Shown: positions 20,685 to 33,800 of the stretch, one piece after another
Layout: every line of letters begins with the position of its first letter
Numbering within the stretch: the first letter of the stretch is position 1
From: Mayamaea pseudoterrestris
Lineage: Eukaryota > Bacillariophyta > Bacillariophyceae > Sellaphorales > Sellaphoraceae
Assembly: GCA_027923505.1 (NCBI GenBank)
Contig: BROI01000012.1
Span: 1-64,000, forward strand
Reading direction: 5' to 3'
Length of the DNA stretch: 64,000 nt
Program-made: the position numbers and the translations under genes
The notes under the pieces: model-generated
Told to the model about the DNA's origin: nothing
Databases searched by the model: none
The model's input: only the letters and a program-made list of their open reading frames with translations

Positions 20685-21218
20685 CTACGAAAACATCTTT
20701 TGCCCCTTTTCAAAATCCTTTTGAAACTTCTTCTCCTCCCTCCGTCTGCGCTCCTCCACTAGTCCCTGCAAGCCTCCAAAGCGCTCCCTTGCTCGCCTTC
20801 GGATCTCAGTCCGCGAATACAACTTCATTGGCGTCCATCCCTTGTGCTGCGGGTTGGGCCGTTCCTCGTAAGCGCACACTGCCAACGTTCCTTCCGGCAA
20901 GCAATAAATCTTCATTGCTTCCTTCTTGCTCACCCATGGCGAGGCATCCATTTCAAATTCTTCCAAATATACGCTCGAATTATCGTCGCCATAAGGTACA
21001 GTTCCATCGCTATTCATCTTGCTTGGCGTCGTCACCTTTCGTCGCTTCGTCCCGTCCTCCAACGTTTGCTCGACCTCTAGTTTCCTTGTCTTTTGTCTCT
21101 CCAGTGCTCGTTCCTTGTTGAATCGTATTCGTTCCCTTTGTTCTTCCGTCAATATACTCTGCTTCGTATCGTCGTTGCCCTTTTCTCCTTCCGTACACTC
21201 ATCTCCTTTTGCCACCAT
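20685..21218 (-). CDS. XPA-like protein lacking the zinc finger
   Basis: 177 residues from the ATG at 21218. The frame stays open to 21416, but only a GTG precedes, with a stop just beyond. Residues about 22-46 (ILTEEQRERIRFNKERALER) resemble the RPA32-binding helix of XPA and SMARCAL1. Residues about 98-165 match the XPA C-terminal DNA-binding region: KKEAMKIYCLPEGTL, then NPQHKGWTPMKLY (compare XPA NPHHSQWGDMKLY), then a long helix RTEIRRRARERFGG and EERRRREEKKFQKDFE. The paired CxxC zinc finger that precedes this part in animal and yeast XPA is absent. XPA checks and holds damaged DNA in nucleotide-excision repair. A role in repair is likely; direct equivalence to XPA is inference. Confidence 0.65.
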   Translation of the reverse strand: MVAKGDECTEGEKGNDDTKQSILTEEQRERIRFNKERALERQKTRKLEVEQTLEDGTKRRKVTTPSKMNSDGTVPYGDDNSSVYLEEFEMDASPWVSKKEAMKIYCLPEGTLAVCAYEERPNPQHKGWTPMKLYSRTEIRRRARERFGGLQGLVEERRRREEKKFQKDFEKGQKMFS

Positions 21219-21273
21219 TATTGCTCCAACACTTCCTACTCTGGCGCCAATCCCAATGCAAACCTCGATGGCT

Positions 21274-21438
21274 CTACTTGTGCTGCTGAAGACTCTTTTG
21301 GTCGCGCAACGCAAAAAAGACAAAAGCCGCTCGAATTGCGGCAAAGTAGATGCCCAACTGTCCAAAGAACAAAAGCTTTTCGCGAGACGATGAGGACCCC
21401 TCACCCGAAATGGCACCTTTAGGATTCAAAACAAACAT
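21274..21438 (-). CDS. Possible 54-residue single-span membrane peptide
   Basis: A short ATG-to-stop frame just upstream of the XPA-like gene on the same strand. It encodes a polar Ser-rich start (GEGSSSSREK), one hydrophobic span (about residues 24-43, LFFGQLGIYFAAIRAAFVFF) and a polar tail (RDQKSLQQHK). The size and shape recall small TOM-complex or other tail-anchored subunits, but I do not recognise the family. It could equally be an upstream frame in the leader of the XPA-like transcript, 55 bp before that ATG. Confidence 0.35.
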   Translation of the reverse strand: MFVLNPKGAISGEGSSSSREKLLFFGQLGIYFAAIRAAFVFFALRDQKSLQQHK

Positions 21439-21526
21439 TAAGAGATACAAGTTGATAATGACGAAGCAAGTGTAACTCTTGTCAACGACAACAATTAATT
21501 GTCAAGGAGCAGCGACTTGTGTGGTG

Positions 21527-21551
21527 GTCGAGTCGTCGAGTCGTCGAGTCA
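21527..21551 (+). repeat. Short GTCGAGTC repeat
   Basis: About three units of an eight-base repeat (gtcgagtc) lie between the gene block and satellite A. The unit is nearly its own reverse complement. It marks the edge where unique sequence gives way to satellite. Confidence 0.7.
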
Positions 21552-21599
21552 CTCGCCAGACGATTCTTGGCAGGACTCAGATAGGGTTGGGGATGGATT

Positions 21600-23693
21600 T
21601 CACAAAACATACTTCTCACCAGTCACATTCCAGTCTACTGAGACACCAGCCAAGGCTACCATTTTGTAGCGCAGCCTGATTAATGATGTTAGCACCATTC
21701 GGGTGTATTTTGGACACCTACAGGGCTTGCTGTAGGTGTGTTTGAATGTCACGGCATTTGTGGGATGTGACTGGTGACAAGTTGTCACCAAATACATTGC
21801 CATCCCCGGAGACACCAGCCAAGCCTACCATCTTGTTGCGCAGCCTGAATAATGATGTTGGCATCATTCTGGTGTAATTTGGGCATCTACAGGGTTTGCT
21901 GTAGGGGCGTTTGAATGTCATGGCATCAGCTGGCTGAGACTGGTGACAAGTTGTCACCAAATACATTGCCATCCCCGGAGACACCAGCCAAGCCTACCAT
22001 CTTGTTGCGCAGCCTGAAAAAGATTGTTGGCACCATTCTGGTGTAATTTGGGCATCTACAGGGTTTGCTGTAGGGGCGTTTGAATGTCATGGCATCAGCT
22101 GGCTTAGACTGGTGACAAGTTGTCACCAAATACATTGCCATCCCCTGAGACACCAGCCAAACCTACCATCTTGTCGCGCAGCCTAAAAAAGATTGTTGGC
22201 ACCATTCTGGTGTAATTTGGGCATCTACAGGGTTTGCTGTAGGGGCGTTTGAATGTCATGGCATCAGCTGGCTGAGACTGGTGACAAGTTGTCACCAAAT
22301 ACATTGCCATCCCCCTGCGACACCAGCCAAGCATACTTTTTTGTAGCGCAGCCTGAATAATGATGTTGGCACCATTCTGGTGTAATTTGGAAACCTACAG
22401 GGCCTGATGTAGGGGCTTTTGAATGTCACGGCATCAGTGGGCTGAGACTGGTGACAAGTTGTCACCAAATACATTGCCATCACCGGAGACACCAGCCAAG
22501 CCTACCAACTTGTAGCGCAGCCTGCATAATGATGATGGCACCATTCTGGTGTAATTTGGGCACTTACCGGGCCTGATGTAGGTGTGTCTGAGTGCATGGC
22601 ATCTGCGGGCTGAGATTGGTGACAAGTTGTCACCAGATACATTGCCATCCCCTGAGACACCAGCCAAGCCTACCATCTTGTCGCGCAGCCTCAATAATGA
22701 TGTTGGCACCATTCTGGTGTAATTTAAGCACCTACAGGGCCTGATGTAGGGGCGTTTGTATGTCATGGCATCAGTGGGCTGAGACTGGTGACAAGTTGTC
22801 ACCAAATACATTGCCATCCCCTGAGTCACTAGCCAAATTTACCATCTTGTCACGCAGCCTGAAAAATGATGTTGGCACCATGCTGGTGTAATTTGGGCAC
22901 CTACAGGGCTTGCTGTAGGGGCGTCTGAATGTCACGGCATCTGTGGGCTGAGACTGGTGACAAGTTGTCACCAAATACATTGCCATCACCGGAGACACCA
23001 GCCAAGCCTACCATCTTGTAGCGCAGCCTGAATAATGATGTTGGCATCATTCTAGTGTAATTTGGGCACCTACAGGGCCTGATGTAGGGGCTTTTGAATG
23101 TCACGGCATCAGTGGGCTGAGACTGGTGACAAGTTGTCACCAAATACATTGCCATCCCCGTAGACACCAGCCAAGCCTACCATCATGTCGCGCAGCCTGA
23201 ATAATGATGTTGGCACCATTCTGGTGTAATTTAAGCACCTACAGGGCCTGATGTAGGGGCGTTTGTATGTCACGGCATCAGTGGGCTGAGACTGGTGACA
23301 AGTTGTCACCAAATACATTGCCATCACCGGAGACACCAGCCAAGCCTACCTTCTAGAAGCGCAGCCTGAATAATGATGTGGGCACCATTCTGGTGTAATT
23401 TGGACACCTACAGGGCTTGCTATAGGGGCATTTGAATGTCATGGCATCAGCGGGCTAAAACTGGTGACAAGTTGTCACCAAATACATTGCCATCCCCGGA
23501 GACACCAGCCAAGCCAACCATCTTGTAGCGCAGCCTGAAAAAAAATGTTGGCATCATTCTGGTGTAATTTGGGCACATACAGGGCCTGATGTAGGGGCGT
23601 TTGAATGTCACGGCAACAGCGGGCTGAGACTGGTGACAAGTTGTCACCAAATACATTGCCATCCTGCAGACACCAGCCAAGCCTACCATCTTG
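21600..23693 (+). repeat. Satellite A, array 1 (169-bp unit, about 12 copies)
   Basis: Tandem units run from gagacaccagccaagcctac through caccattctggtgtaatttg, cctacagggcttgctgtagg and ctggtgacaagttgtcacc to the next gagacacc. The unit is 169 bp, the same orientation and family as the array at 50.3-63.3 kb. Copies here differ more from each other than those in array 2 (variants such as gggcctgatgtagg and several single-base changes), and the outermost left copy is barely recognisable. Unit length is not a multiple of three, and the 66-131-residue minus frames shift phase every unit, so this is not coding. Confidence 0.95.
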
Positions 23694-23929
23694 GCCGTGT
23701 TGAAGCTGCTGGAATTGTCATGATTACTAGACGAAAGACGACGCGTAAAGTATGAGCCGCTACCGCTATGTCGAGAGGTCGGACTCGACGCTGGAATTGG
23801 AGGCGGAGGGTTTCGATGGTTCATGGTCGTGGAAGTGATGGAGGTCCATGGCGAAACTGTCTGCGACGGATCAGCGAGGCTCTGCGATCGTCCACATACA
23901 TCTTGAATACTGCGTCTCAGCGCGAACAA
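23694..23929 (-). pseudogene. Possible 5' gene fragment cut by satellite A
   Basis: The minus strand from 23929 encodes about 80 residues unlike satellite: MFALRRSIQDVCGRSQSLAD, then a Ser/Thr/Pro-rich stretch with PPPPIPASSP and SGSGSYFTRRLSSS. It runs without a break into satellite A at 23693 (NTAK then MVGLAGV). It looks like the start of a real protein, perhaps with a presequence, either cut off by the array or with the array sitting in its first intron: ATG|gtaggc at the join could be a donor. The next minus-strand gene beyond the array is the XPA-like gene. No family is recognised. Confidence 0.35.
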
Positions 23930-24092
23930 ACAAGGTTGGCTGCCACCGTCGGCACTGACTTTGGAGTTGGATGGAAGGCTGGTCTATCAGTGGGCTGCTG
24001 AGATCTATGAACTACTGCTATCTGTACCATATTGCAAAGTGTTTGATTGACTAAAACCCATTCTGCCTGCCAGCCACCACCAAACCCCACCC

Positions 24093-25760
24093 AACCACAG
24101 TCAATTTCCTGGAGGATTTGTAGGTATACCATTGAATGGATTGCACATCCTACATCTTTTATGCATGCCTAGCAACCGCAGAGACTCATATTGAAGCTGG
24201 CTGGCCCATGGGTGTGGCTATTGAGTGTGTTTGAGTAGCTGAAACCCATGCTGAACCCAACCCCAGTCATTTTACTGGAGGGTTTGAAGGTATACCATTG
24301 AATGGATTGCACATCCTGCATCCTTTATGCATGCCTAGCAACCGCAGAGACTCATATTGAAGCTGGCTGGCTCATGGCTATGGCTATTGAGTGTGTTTGT
24401 ATTTGAATAGCTGAAACCATTGCTGAACCCAACCCTGGTCATTTTACTGGAGGGTTTGAAGGTATACCATTGAATGGATTGCACATGCTGGATCTTTAAT
24501 CCATGCCTAGCAACCGCAGAGACTCATATTGAAGCAGGCTGGCTCATGGCTATGGCTATTGAGTGTGTTTGTATTTGAATAACTGAAACCATTGCTAAAC
24601 CCAACCCCAGTCATTTTACTGGAGGGTTTGAAGGTATACCATTGAATGGATTGCACATCCTGCATCCTTTATGCATGCCTAGCAACCGCAGAGGCTCATA
24701 TTGAAGCAGGCTGGCTCATGGCTATGGCTATTGAGTGTGTTTATTTTTGAGTAGCTGGACCCATGCCAAACCCAACCCTGGTCATTTTACTGGAGGGTTT
24801 GATGGTATACCATTGAATGAATTGCGCATCCTGCATTGTTTATGTTGGCCTAGCAACCGCAGAGACTCGTATTGAAGCTGGCTGGCAAATGGCTATGGCT
24901 ATTGAGTGTGTTTGTATCTGAAACCCAACCACAGTCAATTTCCTGGAGGATTTGTAGGTATACCATTGAATGGATTGCACATCCTACATCTTTTATGCAT
25001 GCCTAGCAACCGCAGAGACTCATATTGAAGCTGGCTGGCCCATGGGTGTGGCTATTGAGTGTGTTTGAGTAGCTGAAACCCATGCTGAACCCAACCCCAG
25101 TCATTTTACTGGAGGGTTTGAAGGTATACCATTGAATGGATTGCACATCCTGCATCCTTTATGCATGCCTAGCAACCGCAGAGACTCATATTGAAGCTGG
25201 CTGGCTCATGGCTATGGCTATTGAGTGTGTTTGTATTTGAATAGCTGAAACCATTGCTGAACCCAACCCTGGTCATTTTACTGGAGGGTTTGAAGGTATA
25301 CCATTGAATGGATTGCACATGCTGGATCTTTAATCCATGCCTAGCAACCGCAGAGACTCATATTGAAGCAGGCTGGCTCATGGCTATGGCTATTGAGTGT
25401 GTTTGTATTTGAATAACTGAAACCATTGCTAAACCCAACCCCAGTCATTTTACTGGAGGGTTTGAAGGTATACCATTGAATGGATTGCACATCCTGCATC
25501 CTTTATGCATGCCTAGCAACCGCAGAGGCTCATATTGAAGCAGGCTGGCTCATGGCTATGGCTATTGAGTGTGTTTATTTTTGAGTAGCTGGACCCATGC
25601 CAAACCCAACCCTGGTCATTTTACTGGAGGGTTTGATGGTATACCATTGAATGAATTGCGCATCCTGCATTGTTTATGTTGGCCTAGCAACCGCAGAGAC
25701 TCGTATTGAAGCTGGCTGGCAAATGGCTATGGCTATTGAGTGTGTTTGTATCTGAAGAAC
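24093..25760 (+). repeat. 834-bp higher-order duplication in satellite B
   Basis: The block from 24093 recurs from 24927 with an offset of 834 bp, carrying the same private variants (ccacagtcaatttcctggag; gtgtgtttatttttgagtag; gcctagcaaccgcagaggct). The copies appear nearly or fully identical, showing a recent duplication of about five units near the diverged left edge. Confidence 0.85.
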
Positions 25761-28700
25761 CCCGGTGCTGGAAAACCAGAAAGCCTCATTGCATGCCCAA
25801 CGCAGTCATTTGAGCTGGAGGCGTGGCAAGGCTATATCATTGAATGGTTTGCACATCCTGCATCCTTTATGCATGCCAAGCAACCGCAGAGACTCATATT
25901 AAAGCAGGCTGGCTCATGGCTATGGCTTTTGAGTGTGTTTGTTTTGGAGTAGCAGGACCCATGCCAAACCCAACCCCGGTCATTTTCCTGGAGGGTTTGA
26001 AGGTATACCATTGAATGGATTGCACATCCTGCATCCTTTATGCATGCCTAGCAACCGCAGAGACTCATATTGAAGCAGGCTGGCTCATGGCTATGGCTAT
26101 TGAGTGTGTTTGTATTTGAATAGCTGAAACCATTGCTGAACCCAACCCCGGTCATTTTACTGGAGGGTTTGAAGGTATACCATTGAATGGATTGCACATC
26201 CTGCATCCTTTATGCATGCCTAGCAACCGCAGAGACTCATATTGAAGCTGGCAGGCTCATGGCTATGGCTATTGAGTGTGTTTGTATTTGAGTAGCTGAA
26301 CCCATTGCTAAACCCAACCCCGGTCATTTTACTGGATGGGTTGTGAAGGTATACCATTGATTGGATTGCACATCCTGCATCCTTTATGCATGCCTAGCAA
26401 CCGCAGAGACTCTGATTGAAACAGGCTGGCTCATGGCTATGGCTATTGAGTGTGTTTGTATCTGAGTAGCTGGACCCATGCCGAACCCAACCCCGGTCAT
26501 TTTACTGGAGGGTGTGAAGGTAAACCATTGAATGGATTGCACATCCTACATCTTTAAACCATGCCCAGCAACCGCAGAGACTCATATTGAAGCTGGCTGG
26601 CCCGTGGCTAGGACTATTAAGTGTTTGTATTTGAGTAGCTGAAACCCATGCTGATACTAACCCTGATCATTTTCCTGGAGGGTGTGAAGGTAAACCATTG
26701 AACGGATTGCACATCCTGCATTGTTTATGCATGCCTAGCAACCGCAGAGACTCATATTGAAGCAGGCTGGCTCATTACTATTGCTATTGAGTGTGTTTGT
26801 ATTTGAGTAGCATGACCCATGCCAAACCCACCCCGGTCATTTTACTGGAGGGTTTGAAGGTATACCATTGAATGGATTGCACATCCTGCATCCTTTATGC
26901 ATGCCTAGCAACCGCAGAGACTCATATTGAAGCTGGCTGGCTCATGGCTATGGCTATTGAGTGTGTTTGTATTTGAATAGCTGAAACCATTGCTGAACCC
27001 AACCCCGGTCATTTTACTGGAGGGTTTGAAGGTATACCATTGAATGGATTGCACATCCTGCATCCTTTATGCATGCCTAGCAACCGCAGAGACTCATATT
27101 GAAGCAGGCTGCCTCATGGCTATGGCTATTGAGTGTGTTTGTATTTGAACAGCTGATACCATTGCTGAACACCTGCATGTCATTCGGACCGACTTTGAAG
27201 GTATACCATTGAATGGTTTGCACATCCTGCATCCTATTTGCATGCCTAGCAACCACAGAGACTCATATTGAAGCAGGCTGGCTCATGGCTAGGGTATTGA
27301 GTGTGTTTATGTTTGAGTAGATAAAACCCATGCTGAAACAAACCCTGGTCATTTTCCTGGAGGGTGTGAAGGTATACCATTGAATGGATTGCACATCCTG
27401 CATCCTTTATGCATGCCTAGCAACCGCAGAGACTCATATTGAAGCAGGCTGGCTCATGGCTATTGCTATTGAGTGTGTTTGTATTTGAATAGCTGAAACC
27501 ATTGCTGAACCCAACCCCGGTCATTTTACTGGAGGGTTTGAAGGTATACCATTGAATGGATTGCACATCCTGCATCCTTTATGCATGCCTAGCAACCGCA
27601 GAGACTCATATTGAAGCAGGCTGGCTCATGGCTATGGCTATTGAGTGTGTTTGTATTTGAATAGCTGAAACCATTGCTGAACCCAACCCCGGTCATTTTA
27701 CTGGAGGGTTTGAAGGTATACCATTGAATGGATTGCACATCCTGCATCCTTTATGCATGCCTAGCAACCGCAGAGACTCATATTGAAGCAGGCTGGCTCA
27801 TGGCTATGGCTATTGAGTGTGTTTGTATTTGAATAGCTGAAACCATTGCTGAACCCAACCCCGGTCATTTTACTGGAGGGTTTGAAGGTATACCATTGAA
27901 TGGATTGCACATCCTGCATCCTTTATGCATGCCTAGCAACCGCAGAGACTCATATTGAAGCAGGCTGGCTCATGGCTATGGCTATTGAGTGTGTTTGTAT
28001 TTGAATAGCTGAAACCATTGCTGAACCCAACCCCGGTCATTTTACTGGAGGGTTTGAAGGTATACCATTGAATGGATTGCACATCCTGCATCCTTTATGC
28101 ATGCCTAGCAACCGCAGAGACTCATATTGAAGCAGGCTGGCTCATGGCTATGGCTATTGAGTGTGTTTGTATTTGAATAGCGCAACCCACTGCAACCCAA
28201 CCAGGTCATTTGTCTGGAGGGTTTGAAGGTATACCATTGAATGGATTGCACATCCTGCATTCTTTATGCATGCCTAGCAACCGCAGAGACTCATATTGAA
28301 GCAGGCTGGCTCATGGCTATGGCTATTGAGTGTGTTTGTATTTGAGTAGCTGAAACCATTGCTGAACCCAACCCCGGTCATTTTACTGGAGGGTTTGAAG
28401 GTATACCATTGAATGGATTGCACATCCTGCATCCTTTATGCATGCCTAGCAACCGCAGAGACTCATATTGAAGCAGGCTGGCTCATGGCTATGGCTATTG
28501 AGTGTGTTTGTATTTGAGTAGCTGGACCCATTGCTGAACCCAACCCCGGTCATTTTACTGGAGAATTTTGAAGGTAAACCATTGAATAGATCGCACATCC
28601 TGCATCCTTTATGCATGCCTAGCAACCGCAGAGACTCATATTGAAGCAGGCTGGCTCATGGCTATGGCTATTGAGTGTGTTTGTATTTGGATAGCTGAAC

Positions 28701-30847
28701 CCAACCCCAGTCATTTTACTGGAGGGTTTGAAGGTATACCATTGAATGGATTGCACATCCTGCATCCTTTATGCATGCCTAGCAACCGCAGAGACTCATA
28801 TTGAAGCAGGCTGGCTCATGGCTATGGCTATTGAGTGTGTTTGTATTTGAATAGCTGAAACCATTGCTGAACCCAACCCCGGTCATTTTACTGGAGGGTG
28901 TGAAGGTATACCATTGAATGGATTGCACATCCTGCATCCTTTATGCATGCCTAGCCACCGCAGAGACGCATATTGAAGCAGGCTGGCTCATGGCTATGGC
29001 TATTGAGTGTGTTTGTATTTGAATAGCTGAAACCATTGCTGAACCCAACCCCGGTCATTTTACTGGAGGGTTTGAAGGTATACCATTGAATGGATTGCAC
29101 ATCCTGCATCCTTTATGCATGCCTAGCAACCGCAGAGACTCATATTGAAGCAGGCTGGCTCATGGCTATGGCTATTGAGTGTGTTTGTATTTGAATAGCT
29201 GAAACCATTGCTGAACCCAACCCCGGTCATTTTACTGGAGGGTTTGAAGGTATACCATTGAATGGATTGCACATCCTGCATCCTTTATGCATGCCTAGCA
29301 ACCGCAGAGACTCATATTGAAGCAGGCTGGCTCATGGCTATGGCTATTGAGTGTGTTTGTATATGAATAGCTGAAATCCTTAATGCATGCCTAGCAACCG
29401 CAGAGACTCATATTGAAGCAGGCTGGCTCATGGCTATGGCTATTGAGTGTGTTTGTATTTGAATAGCTGAAACCATTGCTGAACCCAACCCCGGTCATTT
29501 TACTGGAGGGTGTGAAGGTATACCATTGAATGGATTGCACATCCTGCATCCTTTATGCATGCCTAGCCACCGCAGAGACGCATATTGAAGCAGGCTGGCT
29601 CATGGCTATGGCTATTGAGTGTGTTTGTATTTGAATAGCTGAAACCATTGCTGAACCCAACCCCGGTCATTTTACTGGAGGGTTTGAAGGTATACCATTG
29701 AATGGATTGCACATCCTGCATCCTTTATGCATGCCTAGCAACCGCAGAGACTCATATTGAAGCAGGCTGGCTCATGGCTATGGCTATTGAGTGTGTTTGT
29801 ATTTGAATAGCTGAAACCATTGCTGAACCCAACCCCGGTCATTTTACTGGAGGGTTTGAAGGTATACCATTGAATGGATTGCACATCCTGCATCCTTTAT
29901 GCATGCCTAGCAACCGCAGAGACTCATATTGAAGCAGGCTGGCTCATGGCTATGGCTATTGAGTGTGTTTGTATTTGAATAGCTGAAACCATTGCTGAAC
30001 CCAACCCCGGTCATTTTACTGGAGGGTGTGAAGGTATATCATTGAATGGATTGCACATCCTGCATCCTTTATGCATGCCTAGCAACCGCAGAGACTCATA
30101 TTGAAGCAGGCTGGCTCATGGCTATGGCTTTTGAGTGTGTTTGTATTGGAGTAGCTGGACCCATGCCAAACCCAACCCCAGTCATTTTCCTGGAGGGTTT
30201 GAAGGTATACCATTGAATGGATTGCACATCCTGCATCTTTAATCCATGCCTAGCAACCGCAGAGACTCATATTGAAGCAGGCTGGCTCATGGCTATGGCT
30301 ATTGAGTGTGTTTGTATTTGAATAGCTGAAACCATTGCTGAACCCAACCCCGGTCATTTTACTGGAGGGTTTGAAGGTATACCATTGAATGGATTGCACA
30401 TCCTGCATCCTTTATGCATGCCTAGCAACCGCAGAGACTCATATTGAAGCAGGCTGGCTCATGGCTATGGCTATTGAGTGTGTTTGTATTTGAATAGCTG
30501 AAACCATTGCTGAACCCAACCCCGGTCATTTTACTGGAGGGTTTGAAGGTATACCATTGAATGGATTGCACATCCTGCATCCTTTATGCATGCCTAGCAA
30601 CCGCAGAGACTCATATTGAAGCAGGCTGGCTCATGGCTATGGCTATTGAGTGTGTTTGTATTTGAACAGCTGATACCATTGCTGAACCCAACCCTGGTCA
30701 TTTTACTGGAGGGTTTGAAGGTATACCATTGAATGGATTGCACATCCTGCATCCTTTATGCATGCCTAGCAACCGCAGAGACTCATATTGAAGCAGGCTG
30801 GCTCATGGCTATGGCTATTGAGTGTGTTTTATCTGAAACCCACAACC

Positions 30848-33800
30848 AACCCCGGTCATTTTACTGGAGGGTTTGAAGGTATACAATTGAATGGATTGCA
30901 CATCCTGCATCCTTTATGCATGCCTAGCCACCGCAGAGACGCATATTGAAGCAGGCTGGCTCATGGCTATGGCTATTGAGTGTGTTTGTATTTGAATAGC
31001 TGAAACCATCGCTGAACCCAACCCCGGTCATTTTACTGGAGGGTGTGAAGGTATACCATTGAATGGATTGCACATCCTGCATCCTTTATGCATGCCTAGC
31101 AACCGCAGAGACTCATATTGAAGCAGGCTGGCTCATGGCTATGGCTATTGAGTGTGTTTGTATTTGAATAGCTGAAACCATTGCTGAACCCAACCCCAGT
31201 CATTTTACTGGAGGGTTTGAAGGTATACCATTGAATGGATTGCACATCCTGCATCCTTTATGCATGCCTAGCCACCGCAGAGACTCATATTGAAACAGGC
31301 TGGCTCATGGCTATGGCTATTGAGTGTGTTTGTATTTGAGTAGCTGAAACCATTGCTGAACCCAACCCCGGTCATTTTACTGGAGGGTTTGAAGGTATAC
31401 CATTGAATGGATTGCACATCCTGCATCCTTTATGCATGCCTAGCAACCGCAGAGACTCATATTGAAGCAGGCTGGCTCATGGCTATGGCTATTGAGTGTG
31501 TTTGTATTTGAATAGCTGAAACCATTGCTGAACCCAACCCCGGTCATTTTACTGGAGGGTTTGAAGGTATACCATTGAATGGATTGCACATCCTGCATCC
31601 TTTATGCATGCCTAGCAACCGCAGAGACTCATATTGAAGCAGGCTGGCTCATGGCTATGGCTATTGAGTGTGTTTGTATTTGAACAGCTCAACCATTGCT
31701 GAACCCAACCCCGGTCATTTTACTGGAGGGTGTGAAGGTATACCATTGAATGGATTGCACATCCTGCATCTTTAAACCGTGCCTAGCAACCGCAGAGACT
31801 CATATTGAAGCAGGCTGGCTCATGGCTATGGCTATTGAGTGTGTTTGTATTTGAATAGCTGAAACCATTGCTGAACCCAACCCCAGTCATTTTACTGGAG
31901 GGTTTGAAGGTATACCATTGAATGGATTGCACATCCTGCATCCTTTATGCATGCCTAGCAACCGCAGAGACTCATATTGAAGCAGGCTGGCTCATGGCTA
32001 TGGCTATTGAGTGTGTTTGTATTTGAATAGCTGAAACCATTGCTGAACCCAACCCCGGTCATTTTACTGGAGGGTTTGAAGGTATACCATTGAATGGATT
32101 GCACATCCTGCATCCTTTATGCATGCCTAGCAACCGCAGAGACTCATATTGAAGCAGGCTGGCTCATGGCTATGGCTATTGAGTGTGTTTGTATTTGAAC
32201 AGCTGATACCATTGCTGAACCAAACCCCGGTCATTTTACTGGAGGGTTTGAAGGTATACAATTGAATGGATTGCACATCCTGCATCCTTTATGCATGCCT
32301 AGCCACCGCAGAGACGCATATTGAAGCAGGCTGGCTCATGGCTATGGCTATTTAGTGTGTTTGTGTTTGAATAGCTGAAACCATTGCTGAACCCAACCCC
32401 GGTCATTTTACTGCAGGGTTTGAAGGTATACCATTGAATGGATTGCACATCCTGCATCCTTTATGCATGCCTAGCAACCGCAGAGACTCATATTGAAGCA
32501 GGCTGGCTCATGGCTATGGCTATTGAGTGTGTTTGTATTTGAATAGCTGAAACCATTGCTGAACCCAACCCCGGTCATTTTACTGGAGGGTTTGAAGGTA
32601 TACCATTGAATGGATTGCACATCCTGCATCCTTTATGCATGCCTAGCAACCGCAGAGACTCATATTGAAGCAGGCTGGCTCATGGCTGTGGCTATTGAGT
32701 GTGTTTGTATTTAAATAGAACGACCACAGCTGCGCCAACCCCACCCCGGTCATTTTACTGGAGGGTTTGAAGGTATACCATTGAATGGATTGCACATCCT
32801 GCATCCTTTATGCATGCCTAGCAACCGCAGAGACTCATATTGAAGCAGGCTGGCTCATGGCTATGGCTATTGAGTGTGTTTGTATTTGAATAGCTGAAAC
32901 CATTGCTGAACCCAACCCCGGTCATTTTACTGGAGGGTTTGAAGGTATACCATTGAATGGATTGCACATCCTGCATCCTTAATGCATGCCTAGCAACCGC
33001 AGAACCCCGGTCATTTTACTGGAGGGTTTGAAGGTATACAATTGAATGGATTGCACATCCTGCATCCTTTATGCATGCCTAGCCACCGCAGAGACGCATA
33101 TTGAAGCAGGCTGGCTCATGGCTATGGCTATTGAGTGTGTTTGTATTTGAATAGCTGAAACCATCGCTGAACCCAACCCCGGTCATTTTACTGGAGGGTG
33201 TGAAGGTATACCATTGAATGGATTGCACATCCTGCATCCTTTATGCATGCCTAGCAACCGCAGAGACTCATATTGAAGCAGGCTGGCTCATGGCTATGGC
33301 TATTGAGTGTGTTTGTATTTGAATAGCTGAAACCATTGCTGAACCCAACCCCAGTCATTTTACTGGAGGGTTTGAAGGTATACCATTGAATGGATTGCAC
33401 ATCCTGCATCCTTTATGCATGCCTAGCCACCGCAGAGACTCATATTGAAACAGGCTGGCTCATGGCTATGGCTATTGAGTGTGTTTGTATTTGAGTAGCT
33501 GAAACCATTGCTGAACCCAACCCCGGTCATTTTACTGGAGGGTTTGAAGGTATACCATTGAATGGATTGCACATCCTGCATCCTTTATGCATGCCTAGCA
33601 ACCGCAGAGACTCATATTGAAGCAGGCTGGCTCATGGCTATGGCTATTGAGTGTGTTTGTATTTGAATAGCTGAAACCATTGCTGAACCCAACCCCGGTC
33701 ATTTTACTGGAGGGTTTGAAGGTATACCATTGAATGGATTGCACATCCTGCATCCTTTATGCATGCCTAGCAACCGCAGAGACTCATATTGAAGCAGGCT

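Noticed and set aside
21219-21416. 66-residue presequence-like extension of the XPA-like protein
   Set aside because: It begins with GTG, an in-frame stop lies just upstream, and it has no ATG. It was tempting as an organelle signal but is not supported without another exon.
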